Shown here: positions 25,115 to 32,923 of the stretch, one piece after another
Layout: each line of letters starts with the position of its first letter
Position numbering within the stretch: position 1 is the stretch's first letter
Source of the DNA: Alistipes communis
Lineage (GTDB): Bacteria; Bacteroidota; Bacteroidia; Bacteroidales; Rikenellaceae
Length of the DNA stretch: 64,000 nucleotides
Assembly: GCF_006542665.1 (NCBI RefSeq)
Contig: NZ_AP019735.1
Span: 1,550,001-1,614,000, forward strand
Direction: 5' to 3'
Notes under the pieces: generated by a model
What the model saw: the letters and a program-made list of their open reading frames with translations, nothing else
What the model was told of the DNA's origin: nothing
The model's database searches: none
Made by a program: the position numbers and the translations under genes

Positions 25115-25711
25115 CTACCGGATCAGCTCCATGAACTCCTCGCGCGTGCGGTGGTCGCGCAGGAAGATGCCCGTGAAGGCCGAGGTGGTGGTCGACGACT
25201 CCTGCTTCTCGACGCCGCGCATCTGCATGCACATGTGGCTGGCCTCGATCACGACGGCCACTCCCAGCGGGTGCAGCGCCTCATGGATGCAGTCGCGGAT
25301 CTGCACCGTCAGCCGCTCCTGTACTTGCAGGCGGCGTGCGAAACACTCCACCACGCGCGCCACCTTCGACAGCCCCGTGATGTAGCCGTCGGGGATGTAG
25401 GCCACGTGCGCCTTGCCGTAGAAGGGGAGCATGTGATGTTCGCACAGCGAGTAGACCTCGATGTCGCGCACGAGTACCATCTGCCGGTACTCCTCGCGGA
25501 ACATAGCCGACAGGAGAATGTCGCGCGGATCCTCAGCGTAGCCCTTGGTCATGAAAGCCATTGCCTTGGCTACCCGCTCGGGGGTTTTGAGCAGCCCCTC
25601 GCGCGTGGGGTCTTCGCCCAGCAGCCGCAGAATGGCGGCGTAGTGCTCACTCAGTTCGGCGATCGTTGCAGGGTCGTATATCTCTTGTTTTTCGTACAGT
25701 TTCTTTTCCAT
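25115..25711 (-). CDS. folE: GTP cyclohydrolase I
   Basis: 198-residue FolE, which converts GTP to 7,8-dihydroneopterin triphosphate, the first step of tetrahydrofolate synthesis. Key blocks: GEDPTREGLLKTPERVAKAM, the zinc-binding and active-site region YSLCEHHMLPFYGKAHVAYIPDG, and the C-terminal QVQERLT...GVAVVIEASHMCMQMRGVEKQ with the second zinc Cys. Length is normal. The start at 25711 lies only about 8 bp after the promoter box TATCTTTG of the repeat upstream, so its mRNA would be almost leaderless. Confidence 0.97.
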   Translation of the reverse strand: MEKKLYEKQEIYDPATIAELSEHYAAILRLLGEDPTREGLLKTPERVAKAMAFMTKGYAEDPRDILLSAMFREEYRQMVLVRDIEVYSLCEHHMLPFYGKAHVAYIPDGYITGLSKVARVVECFARRLQVQERLTVQIRDCIHEALHPLGVAVVIEASHMCMQMRGVEKQESSTTTSAFTGIFLRDHRTREEFMELIR

Positions 25712-25718
25712 AGCGGTG

Positions 25719-25865
25719 CAAAGATACGATTAAGCCGAGCGCAATGCAAATTTATTTGCAATTGCCGAGGCGGAGTATCTTCGGCGTCGGCCAAAGTACG
25801 ATTAAGCGAGGGCAATGTCAAATTTATTTGAACATTGTCGAGGCGGAGTATCTTCGGCGAAGCCA
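25719..25865 (-). repeat. tandem promoter-bearing hairpin repeat units U2a and U2b
   Basis: Two tandem copies with a 72-bp period, read toward folE. Each has GAAGATACTCCGCCTCG, a palindromic core built on CAAATAAATTTG, CTCG and CTTAATCG, then a -7 box. The proximal copy has a complete promoter: TTTG (25750-25747), 20-bp spacer, TATCTTTG (25726-25719). The distal copy has a decayed TACTTTG. The TTTG is the right arm of the palindrome, so hairpin and promoter are one unit. Confidence 0.8.
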
Positions 25866-26331
25866 AGATGAAGGATCTACTCGCTGCAATACTGCGGCGC
25901 CATGGGGCGCCGCGCGGGCCGAATCCTCCGCCCGCGGAGGCCCGCTATGCGTGCTCCGCAGGCTTCGTCCCGCAAGATCGGCAATACAGCCAACTCGCGT
26001 GTGGCCATGTGTGGAAAATCAATAATCACGGTTGCGCGATAGCGCACCACGAACTCCGCCTTGCGAAAACGCGGGCGCGAGCTTGCCGCGTAGCGTTTTA
26101 GGCACAGACGACGGTCGGTCCCCGGCGGTTTCGCCTGGCGGATGCTTTTGGCACCACCTTTTGGTGCCAAAAGGTGGTAAACCCGCTGCTTGCAGGAAAC
26201 GCCAAAGAAAAGGTTCGGAATGGTTCCGAAGCACATTCGTGCAGGCCGAATGCCTGCCAAAACGTACAACTTTTGCTGAGACTCTGCAAACTGCGGCGCA
26301 CAGCGCTGCGCACCCCGTCGGACTGCTCCGG
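25866..26331 (-). repeat. dispersed modular repeat, copy A
   Basis: Non-coding interval. Read on the minus strand it contains module 1: GTTTCCTGCAAGCAGC, TTTACC, then the stem CCACCTTTTG/CAAAAGGTGG (26154-26177) and GCCAAAAGC. Module 2 follows as CTACGCGGCAAGCTCGCG (26074-26091), then a degenerate module 3 near 26020-26060. Modules 1 and 2 recur at 34059-34200, module 1 at 48545-48621. The rest (25880-25960) has a GC-rich palindrome but no gene. Confidence 0.7.
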
Positions 26332-26922
26332 CTATTTCCCCGCGTCGTCGGGCGCCTGCTCCTTCGCTGCGGCGATTTTCTGCCGGCTGATTTCGTTGGC
26401 GGCCTCTTTGAGCCGTCGCAGGTAGCCGTTCCACGCCACCTCGTCGGCACCGTAGGCGATGTTGAGGTCGTATTCGAGCGGCAGCCACGTGGCGATGTCG
26501 GCCTCGTTGTGCTGGATCACCGCTTCGAGTTTGTCGAGCGCTTTGTAGAGCCGGGCTTCGGGCGTGGCCAGCGCCTCCATTTCGGCATAGAGCGACCGCC
26601 ATTCGGCGCGCAGCGGTTCGGGCAGGGTCTCTACCCAGCGGGCGAGCAGCGCCGCCTCGTGCGTTTCGTCCTGCCGCCGTTTCTCGAAGGCGGGAATGTC
26701 TCCCGTGAAGGCTTCGCCCAGGTCGTGCACCAGACACATGCGCACCACGCGGCCGCAGTCCACGTCGGGGAACTCGTCGGCCACCAGCAGCGCCATGAGC
26801 GCCAGCCGCCAGCTGTGCTCCGCCACGCTTTCGCGGCGGCCCGTCGACGTCCACGAGTGGCGCGTATTGCATTTGAGCCGTTCGGCCACGGCGAGGATCT
26901 CGAAGAGTCGTTCGGGTCGCAT
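26332..26922 (-). CDS. HD-domain hydrolase, YfbR/HDDC2-like
   Basis: 196-residue metal-dependent phosphohydrolase. HD-domain landmarks: VAEHSWRLALMALLV (first His), CLVHDLGEAFTGDIP (His-Asp pair near 64-65) and the later Asp in KALDKLEAVIQHNE. This pattern is that of YfbR/HDDC2 5'-deoxynucleotidases, which dephosphorylate deoxynucleoside monophosphates, though the specific substrate cannot be told. Its start is 3 bp after the stop of the S4-domain gene upstream, so they form an operon. Its C-terminus is Ala/Glu/Lys-rich. Confidence 0.85.
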   Translation of the reverse strand: MRPERLFEILAVAERLKCNTRHSWTSTGRRESVAEHSWRLALMALLVADEFPDVDCGRVVRMCLVHDLGEAFTGDIPAFEKRRQDETHEAALLARWVETLPEPLRAEWRSLYAEMEALATPEARLYKALDKLEAVIQHNEADIATWLPLEYDLNIAYGADEVAWNGYLRRLKEAANEISRQKIAAAKEQAPDDAGK

Positions 26923-26925
26923 CGG

Positions 26926-27318
26926 CTACTCCTCCTCGTAAAGCATGTTGTCCATCAGCGAATCCAGTTCGCGCCGCTCCTTCTTGGTCGGGCGCCCCGT
27001 GCCGCGGTCGCGGAAGACGAAGATCGTCTCGCGCGGCGCGTCGAGCTTGTCCAGTTCCTCCTGCGGGGTGATGTTCAGACAATAGGCCGGCACGTTCTTG
27101 GCCGGCTGGCGGCTCGTCACCAGGTTGAGCACCTTGTACTGATAGACCACGGGCATCCGCTTCACGGCGATCACGTCGCCGATGCGCACCTCGCGCGAGG
27201 GTTTGCACGTCGCGCCGCCCACCGTCACGCGGTTGGTGCGGATCGCCTCGGCGGCGTCGCTGCGCGTCTTGAAGATGCGCACCGCCCACAGATATTTGTC
27301 CAGTCTTACGTCGTCCAT
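26926..27318 (-). CDS. hslR: S4-domain RNA-binding protein, HslR (Hsp15)-like
   Basis: 130-residue protein starting with an S4 domain (VRLDKYLWAVRIFKTRSDAAEAIRTNRVTVGG), followed by DVIAVKR and the C-terminal basic stretch GTGRPTKKERRELDSL. It matches Hsp15, which in E. coli binds stalled 50S subunits carrying nascent tRNA. The C-terminal Lys/Arg tail typical of HslR is present though it ends in an acidic tripeptide. It forms an operon with the HD hydrolase downstream. Confidence 0.88.
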   Translation of the reverse strand: MDDVRLDKYLWAVRIFKTRSDAAEAIRTNRVTVGGATCKPSREVRIGDVIAVKRMPVVYQYKVLNLVTSRQPAKNVPAYCLNITPQEELDKLDAPRETIFVFRDRGTGRPTKKERRELDSLMDNMLYEEE

Positions 27319-27496
27319 TGTATTTCCTTAAATTATGCGTATCCGCATTTTTTATTTTCTGAATCCGATGTCCGACATCACCGGGCGATGTCGGCAGTTC
27401 GCCGCCGCCCCACGCGGCGGACTGCACTTCGCTCCGGCTCGTGCACTACCTGCCGCCGGCGGCGAACCGCAGTTGCGGCCAGAGCGGTCGGTCGCC

Positions 27497-28672
27497 TTAT
27501 CCCTCCCTCTCCGTTTCGGGTGCCTCGGCCGCCAGACGGATCGTCCACAGTTTGCCGCCGATGCGGGTGAAGGCCAGCCGTTGCCGGCTGCCTGCATGCG
27601 TCCCCGTGCGGGCGTGGATCTCCTCCGGCGTGAGCGGGAAGTCGCGTTTGAAGATCTCGATACCCTCGCCGCGCAGCTCGCGACGCAGCGCCTTCGCGTC
27701 GAACGGCCCGATCGCGCCGATGGCCAACGTCCGCCCCGGAACGCCCTCGACCGGCCGGTGGGCGAAGGCGAATCCGTTCTCGCTCCACACGTCGGCCCGC
27801 CCTTCGAGCGCCCGCCGCACGAGGCGCATCTTCTGCAACGCCACGTCGGGCAGGAAGAGGTAGGCGTATGCCGTCGGGTCGAACGGCGGTGGCGGCGGTG
27901 TGGGAGCCGTAGCGGGCGGAAGCGTCACGCTTCCCCCGCCGAGCGCCGTGGCCCGCAGCAGCGGCCCCGTGCCGTCGTCGTAGACGAGCAGCTCCTTGCA
28001 TTCGCCGTGCACCGATACGGCCTCGATGCGGGCCGTCGGGAAGAGCCGCAGCGCTTCGTCGACGTCGAACAGCGGCGAGTTTTTCAGGCAGAGGCGCGCG
28101 CCGACGCGCCGCACGGCGGGCAGCAGCCGCAGGATGTCGGGCGAACACTCTTCGAGCCGGACGAGTTTGCGCCCTGTCCGGCTGCGGCGGTCGGGGTCGG
28201 CCGCCACCCAGTCGAACCGCTCGGTCGTCGCGGCGAGGTACTCCTCGGCCGAAGCGCAGACCACCTCCACGTTCGCGGCGCCCAGCAGCCGCAGGTTGCG
28301 GGCCGCGACGGCCGCCAGCACGGGATCGCGTTCGAGCGCCACGACGCGCCGGAAGCGGCGGCCCAACGCCAGCGCGTCGACGCCCAGCCCGCAGGTCAGA
28401 TCGAGCGCTGTGTCGCCCGCCGGCTCCTTGTGTGCGGCGCACGCCTCGCTCGACGCCTGTTCGAAGGCGCGCGGCGGCAGGATGCAGCGTGCGGCGTAGT
28501 AGGAGGGGAGTTTCGTGCGGGCGCGTTCGAGGTATTTGACCTGCGTGGCCACCAGCGCGGCGTGGGGTGTGCGCCGGTCGAGCGCCACGGCCAGCGGATC
28601 GCGGCCGAGATTCTCCTCCACGGCGCGCCGCACGTCGTCGCGGCACAACGTATCGAACTCTTCGCGTGTCAT
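27497..28672 (-). CDS. class I methyltransferase with C-terminal THUMP-like domain
   Basis: 391-residue protein. SAM-binding motif I LDLTCGLGVDALALGRRF near residue 90, motif II VVALERDP, and a DPDRRSR motif in place of the N/DPPF usual in nucleic-acid methyltransferases. The C-terminal about 90 residues (FPLTPEEIHARTGTHAGSRQRLAFTRIGGK) match the THUMP-like domain found with this enzyme family in Bacteroidota. Related enzymes modify RNA, so an RNA target is likely but not shown. The start lies 10 bp from the stop of the ComEC-like gene upstream, in the same minus-strand run. Confidence 0.85.
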   Translation of the reverse strand: MTREEFDTLCRDDVRRAVEENLGRDPLAVALDRRTPHAALVATQVKYLERARTKLPSYYAARCILPPRAFEQASSEACAAHKEPAGDTALDLTCGLGVDALALGRRFRRVVALERDPVLAAVAARNLRLLGAANVEVVCASAEEYLAATTERFDWVAADPDRRSRTGRKLVRLEECSPDILRLLPAVRRVGARLCLKNSPLFDVDEALRLFPTARIEAVSVHGECKELLVYDDGTGPLLRATALGGGSVTLPPATAPTPPPPPFDPTAYAYLFLPDVALQKMRLVRRALEGRADVWSENGFAFAHRPVEGVPGRTLAIGAIGPFDAKALRRELRGEGIEIFKRDFPLTPEEIHARTGTHAGSRQRLAFTRIGGKLWTIRLAAEAPETEREG

Positions 28673-28682
28673 GCGGGCAAAG

Positions 28683-29879
28683 TTACCGATTTTTCAGCCA
28701 CGGACGGTATACCGCGAGGGTGAAAATTACGAAAAAGAGATAGACCACGGCGGTCTGCGCCGCCGTCATCCGGTAGTCGATCGCGGCACAGGGCAGGGCG
28801 GCTGCTTCGGCGACCAGCCGGTTTTGCAGCCACAGCAGCCCTTCGAGCAGCGGACGGACGACGACCGAAAGGGGCGGCCAGGGGATCGCCAGCCACAGCA
28901 GCGATACCCCGACCACCCCGTAGGTGAGCAGGATGACGGGCGGATTGACCGCCAGTCCGACGAGCGGGATCTGCCCGAAACAGTAGGATACGAGCGGCGC
29001 CGTCGCCGTCGAGGCGACCGCGCCGACGACGAGCATTCCCACCGCGGCGTTCGCCGCCCGCCACGGCGTGCGCAGCCGCCGGTAGAGCGGGATACCCCAT
29101 AGGAGGATCGCCGCCACGGAGAGGAACGACAGCTGGAACCCGACGTGGAAGAGATAGGACGGCCGCCACAGCAGCATCCCGAAGGCCGCCGCGGAGAGGA
29201 TGTTGACGCCTGCGTAGCGCGACGTCGTGGCCAGCGCCAGTTGCAGGGCCGTGAACATCACGGCGGCGCGGATCGTGCCGGGCGACAGCCCCGCCGCCGC
29301 GGCGAAGAGCCAGATGACGGCGATGGCCGCCGCATTGCGCAGGAGATGGCCGCGGTGCAGCAGCGCGAGGGCTCCCAGCAGCAGATTGACGTAGAGGAAA
29401 ACCATCCCCACGTGAAGCCCCGATACGGCCAGCACGTGTGCCGTTCCCGTGCGGGCGTAGGGCGCACGCCGCTCGGGTGTCAGCTCCGTCTGGTCGCCTG
29501 CGGCCATCGCCAGCGCGACGGCCTCCGCGTCGGGCGGGAGATGGAGCCGTCGGATGCGTTCCGACGCCGCTTCGTGGAGGCGGTTCATGCCGGCGGGGCC
29601 GTAGGCCGGTTGGGGTCGCAGCGCGGGCAGCGCCATGCCGAGCAGCAGCAGGGCGATGGCGATGTAGCCGTTGCCGATGCGTCGTCGATACGTTATGAAG
29701 GCCATGAGTGTCGCTGCGGCGAAGGCTGCGGCCAGAAAACCGGCCGGCAGGGTCGCGTAGCGGGCGACGGCCACTCCCGCCGCCGTGAAGAGCAGTACCC
29801 ACGCCATCGGGTACGGCCCCGCGGCCTTCCGGAGCGGACGGCTTTGGCTGTGCGGCGGATGCAGCGGCGTGTCTCCCAT
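28683..29879 (-). CDS. ComEC/Rec2-family membrane protein (competence domain only)
   Basis: 398-residue polytopic membrane protein with about nine hydrophobic helices. The Competence (PF03772-type) core is recognisable from VLAVSGLHVGMVFLYVNLLLG near residues 149-168 and LSPGTIRAAVMFTALQLAL. Full-length ComEC proteins (about 700 residues) add an N-terminal OB domain and a C-terminal metallo-beta-lactamase nuclease domain; both are missing or reduced here, as often in Bacteroidota. It would form the inner-membrane channel for single-stranded DNA uptake if functional. The gene immediately borders the phage-type cluster. Confidence 0.85.
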   Translation of the reverse strand: MGDTPLHPPHSQSRPLRKAAGPYPMAWVLLFTAAGVAVARYATLPAGFLAAAFAAATLMAFITYRRRIGNGYIAIALLLLGMALPALRPQPAYGPAGMNRLHEAASERIRRLHLPPDAEAVALAMAAGDQTELTPERRAPYARTGTAHVLAVSGLHVGMVFLYVNLLLGALALLHRGHLLRNAAAIAVIWLFAAAAGLSPGTIRAAVMFTALQLALATTSRYAGVNILSAAAFGMLLWRPSYLFHVGFQLSFLSVAAILLWGIPLYRRLRTPWRAANAAVGMLVVGAVASTATAPLVSYCFGQIPLVGLAVNPPVILLTYGVVGVSLLWLAIPWPPLSVVVRPLLEGLLWLQNRLVAEAAALPCAAIDYRMTAAQTAVVYLFFVIFTLAVYRPWLKNR

Positions 29880-29901
29880 ACCGCAAATATAGCATGAAAA
29901 G

Positions 29902-30315
29902 TCAGAAATCCGCGCTGAAAAGCCGCCATCCTTCGGCGATCTCCGCCTCGTCGGGCTCCACGCCGTTCTCCACGCGCGCCATCGCCGCCGCGATGCGCGT
30001 CATGGTCGGGCCGTCGCGGGTGTCGATTTCGGCGTCGGGGTCGACGCCGCTTCGCCTGACGACGGTGCGCAGATAGGCGCCCGTGTCGTTCTCCGAGGGC
30101 GGAGCCCAGCGGGCGATCATCCCGCGCAGGGTGGCGATGCGGTGGCGGACGCGGTAGGTGTGCAGCAGGACGAACATCGCGCGGTAACCCCACGCCGTCG
30201 AGGCGAACGTCTTGAAAGCCGCGTCGTCGCTCTCCGTCTCGCCCTTGTAGCGCACGGCCGAGCGGCGGATGTTGCCCGGGTTGCGGTTGCGCAGGCCGCG
30301 CGGCAGCTCAGACAT
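29902..30315 (-). CDS. phage structural protein P5-like muramidase/endolysin
   Basis: 137-residue protein opening with GLRNRNPGNIRRS, the signature of a lysozyme-like family annotated as structural protein P5 in Bacteroidota prophages. It continues with AWGYRAMFVLLHTYRVRHRI, TLRGMIARWAPPSENDTGAYL and RMARVENG-type sequence. It probably cleaves peptidoglycan during lysis or entry. It is the last gene of the minus-strand cluster, overlapping the holin-like gene by 8 bp; that holin-lysin pairing supports a lysis role. No signal peptide is visible. Confidence 0.82.
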   Translation of the reverse strand: MSELPRGLRNRNPGNIRRSAVRYKGETESDDAAFKTFASTAWGYRAMFVLLHTYRVRHRIATLRGMIARWAPPSENDTGAYLRTVVRRSGVDPDAEIDTRDGPTMTRIAAAMARVENGVEPDEAEIAEGWRLFSADF

Positions 30316-30733
30316 TGCCCGCCTCCTTTCGCATACGCCGCCGCACGTAGCGTTTCAGCCAGCGGAACAGCGGTGCGTCCGAGAGCTGGGCGGCGTTTTC
30401 GAGGAACGACCAGAACTCCACGCCGCAGGCGAAGCCCGTGAAGAGCCGCGCCGCGTGCAGATCCATGAAGTCGAGCACGTGGCGGTCGACGGCCCACGCC
30501 ATGACGATGCCCGTGGCGACGAGCGCGAGTTTCTGCACCGTGCGCCACGCCTCGGCGCTTTCGAACCACCACGGACGGCCTTCGCGCCGTGCGACGGCGC
30601 GGCTGGCTGCCACGCCCGTCAGGAAATCGACGGCGATGAAGCCGAAGACGCACGCTACCAGCGGCACGATGGGGGCGAACCAGCCGGCCAGTGCGGCCGC
30701 TGCGCCGCTAACGGGTCTGTACAAGTTTTCCAT
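30308..30733 (-). CDS. phage holin family protein
   Basis: 141-residue membrane protein with three hydrophobic helices: APIVPLVACVFGFIAVDFLTGV near residues 18-40, VQKLALVATGIVMAWAV near 67-83, and a weaker one near LFTGFACGVEFWSFLEN. The tail is Arg/Lys-rich (RWLKRYVRRRMRKEAG). The DFLTGV motif and helix order match phage holins of the toxin-secretion/lysis family, which permeabilise the inner membrane. The start at 30733 overlaps the preceding gene by 26 bp. It is followed directly by the muramidase gene. Confidence 0.8.
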   Translation of the reverse strand: MENLYRPVSGAAAALAGWFAPIVPLVACVFGFIAVDFLTGVAASRAVARREGRPWWFESAEAWRTVQKLALVATGIVMAWAVDRHVLDFMDLHAARLFTGFACGVEFWSFLENAAQLSDAPLFRWLKRYVRRRMRKEAGNV

Positions 30734-31181
30734 CGATCGAACAGCGGTTGAGGACGTTGGCCTGCGGGTCGTAGAGCGGGAACTGCGCGGCGTGGGATTC
30801 GAGGTAGTCGGAGGCGCGCCGCAGCAGCCGGCGGGCGGTTTTGAGCAGGGCGCGGCGGCTGCGGCGCAGCGTTGCGTCGGAGGCCGCCGCGAAGCCGTCG
30901 GATCGGGGCTGCACGGTGCCGCCCTGTCCGTGCCGCAGGTCGAGCTGCGGTGCGATGAGATAGCGCACGTAGAGCGCCAGCGGCGCGGCGAGGTATTCGT
31001 CGGTAAAGTCGGCATGGTCGCCGGCGAGCAGCCGTTCGAAGAGCGCGTCGCCCGTCACGGGGCGCAGGTAGGTCTCCTGCGCGGCGACGATCGCCGCTTC
31101 GGAGACGGTTTCGGGTGCGACGTACTCGCCGTCGGCGAAGGCCCGCGCGACGACGACGGTCGGGGTGATGAGTGTCTGCAT
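30708..31181 (-). CDS. putative phage head-tail connector (DUF6712-like)
   Basis: 157-residue mainly helical protein (ETVSEAAIVAAQETYLRPVTGDALFERLL... DEYLAAPLALYVRYLIAPQLDLRHGQGG). The early helical block and position directly after the portal gene resemble gp6-type head-tail connector proteins and the DUF6712 family of Bacteroidota prophages; the functional call is inferred from that. The start at 31181 lies 2 bp from the portal stop, and its 3' end overlaps the holin gene by 26 bp. Confidence 0.6.
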   Translation of the reverse strand: MQTLITPTVVVARAFADGEYVAPETVSEAAIVAAQETYLRPVTGDALFERLLAGDHADFTDEYLAAPLALYVRYLIAPQLDLRHGQGGTVQPRSDGFAAASDATLRRSRRALLKTARRLLRRASDYLESHAAQFPLYDPQANVLNRCSIDGKLVQTR

Positions 31182-31183
31182 GG

Positions 31184-32404
31184 TCAGTCGATGTGCGTAA
31201 GGTTGTAGCGGGTGATCTCCGAGAGATAGCGCTGCTGTCTCTCGTCGTCGGGGTCGTAGTCCAGTCCGTCGGCCTTGCGGGCCTCCCAGACCTTCATGTA
31301 GAGCGGTTTGGAGCGTGTGGGCGGGCGGTTGACGATTTGCAGCGATGCGGCGTCGACGCCGAGCGTCCGGCGCAGCAGCGCGCGGATGGGTTCGAGCAGC
31401 TCGGCCTGTTCGCCGAGGATGACGGTGTTGAGCGCCACCTCGTATTCGTGGAGGATGCGCTCCGCGCTGAACCCCGAGGCGTAGTCCAGTCCGCTGAGCG
31501 AGCGGAACCACGAATGCGCCACCACGATATCCGACACGGCCTGATCGTGCAGCGCCTTCCAGTCGCCGTCGTTCTGCGAAGCGATCGGGATGAAGCGCGA
31601 ATGGTCGTTCTCGCTGCCCTCTTTGAGTACGAACATCACCTGTCCGGGGTTGCCGGCGAAACGCTCCTCGGCCGTCCGCACGACCCGTTCCGCTTCGGCT
31701 TCGCTGTCGACCGTGCTGTCGAGCATCATCACGCCCGAGAGCTGGAACGAGTTGTCGAGCCGCGAAATGTTCCAGCGGTCGGTCTTGTAGGCGATGGCCG
31801 AGACCCCGAAGCCGGCGATGTAGGGCGGTACGCCGTAGTGGGTGAACATCGGTTCGTAGTCCTTGTAGTGGACCGCGGCGCGCAGCGTCCCGTCGGCCTG
31901 TTTCTCGAACGAGGGGTAGAGCGGCAGCGTGCGGGCCTCTTCGGCGCGGAAGGCCGCCCAGTCGTGGTGCAGCAGCACGTGGGCCGAATCCTTGGCCAGC
32001 CGGCAGCGCGAGGCGTCCTGGTGGTAGAGCGAGAGGAACGAACGCCGGGCGTCGGTCACGACTTCCAGAAAGGCGTTGCCGAAGAGCGATTTGTCGTAGG
32101 CCAGCTTGTTGAGCAGCTGGCGCAGCGATTCGCCGTCGCCGTTGACCGTCTCGATGAACCGCGCCAGCAGCGGCGAGGCCGTGTCGCAGACCACGCCCTT
32201 GCCCGATATGTAGTCGGCCTTGTCGTTGATGATGCGCCGGTGGGTGGTCGATCGGCGCGACATGAGTGCCAGCGCCGCGGGGAAGAGGTTGTCGTCGCCC
32301 CAGCGCCAGAAACGGTCGCTCTGGACGGTGCCTGCGCCGAGGGTGAGATAAGGGTCGGTGCGGTTGCCGACGGCCAGCGCCGTTTTCGGTTTAATCTTCT
32401 TCAT
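31184..32404 (-). CDS. putative phage portal protein
   Basis: 406-residue protein resembling portal proteins of Bacteroidota prophages: the N-terminal region with WGDDNLFPAALALMSRRS and IINDKADYISGKGV, a central helical part with AYDKSLFGNAFLEVV, and the C-terminal FSAERILHEYEVALNTVILGEQ with helical wing-like sequence. Portals form the dodecameric ring for DNA entry and exit in the capsid. ATG 32404 (MKKIKPKTALAV) is taken as the start; it overlaps the preceding gene by 14 bp. The gene lies downstream of the capsid gene, the reverse of the usual portal-protease-capsid order. Confidence 0.72.
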   Translation of the reverse strand: MKKIKPKTALAVGNRTDPYLTLGAGTVQSDRFWRWGDDNLFPAALALMSRRSTTHRRIINDKADYISGKGVVCDTASPLLARFIETVNGDGESLRQLLNKLAYDKSLFGNAFLEVVTDARRSFLSLYHQDASRCRLAKDSAHVLLHHDWAAFRAEEARTLPLYPSFEKQADGTLRAAVHYKDYEPMFTHYGVPPYIAGFGVSAIAYKTDRWNISRLDNSFQLSGVMMLDSTVDSEAEAERVVRTAEERFAGNPGQVMFVLKEGSENDHSRFIPIASQNDGDWKALHDQAVSDIVVAHSWFRSLSGLDYASGFSAERILHEYEVALNTVILGEQAELLEPIRALLRRTLGVDAASLQIVNRPPTRSKPLYMKVWEARKADGLDYDPDDERQQRYLSEITRYNLTHID

Positions 32405-32864
32405 AATCGTCGGTATCTGTTTGTGCCCGGTCGGTGTCCTCGCTCGCAAGTACGAGCGTCGCCGTCGGGCGGTCGCCGGGCGCAGCGCCCGACGCGAAGG
32501 TGAAACGTTCGAGCCGCAACGCCTGCTCGCATCCGAAACGGTCGGAGCGGCCGATTCGCAGCCGTTCGCCTGCGGCCGTTTCGATCGCGGCGACGACTCC
32601 GTCGGTCGCGCAGCGTTCCAGCCACCGCCGGTCGAACCATGCGTCGGCCTGGTGTTTGTCGAAGACGAGCGTCAGCGTGTGGCGGACGCGCAGCAGCCCT
32701 TCGTCGGCCGTCAGCGTCTCGACGTAGGCCGAGCGGTCGTCGATGAGCTCGTATTCCGCGAAACGGCTTTGCGGCGAGAATGCGCGCGCCGATGCCAGAC
32801 GCACGCGGCAGATGCCGCCCACGGGTTTGCGCGGCAGTGTCGATGAATTCTGTGCGTTGTCCAT
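32391..32864 (-). CDS. phage-cluster protein of unknown function
   Basis: 157-residue protein with no family I can name firmly. It has a central beta-rich section (VRHTLTLVFDKHQADAWF), a segment RLRIGRSDRFGCEQALRLERFTFASG followed by PTATLVLASEDT, and a strongly acidic tail. Such an Ig-like or tube-like arrangement would fit a small head or tail structural protein. It sits between the capsid and portal genes, starting 59 bp after the capsid stop and overlapping the portal start by 14 bp. The longer open frame to 33770 is a shadow of the capsid gene. Confidence 0.65.
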   Translation of the reverse strand: MDNAQNSSTLPRKPVGGICRVRLASARAFSPQSRFAEYELIDDRSAYVETLTADEGLLRVRHTLTLVFDKHQADAWFDRRWLERCATDGVVAAIETAAGERLRIGRSDRFGCEQALRLERFTFASGAAPGDRPTATLVLASEDTDRAQTDTDDYEED

Positions 32865-32923
32865 AAGTCGGTGGAAAAAGGCGGGCCGGAACGCCCGGTC
32901 CGGGTCGCGCCGGCCCGGCCGGA

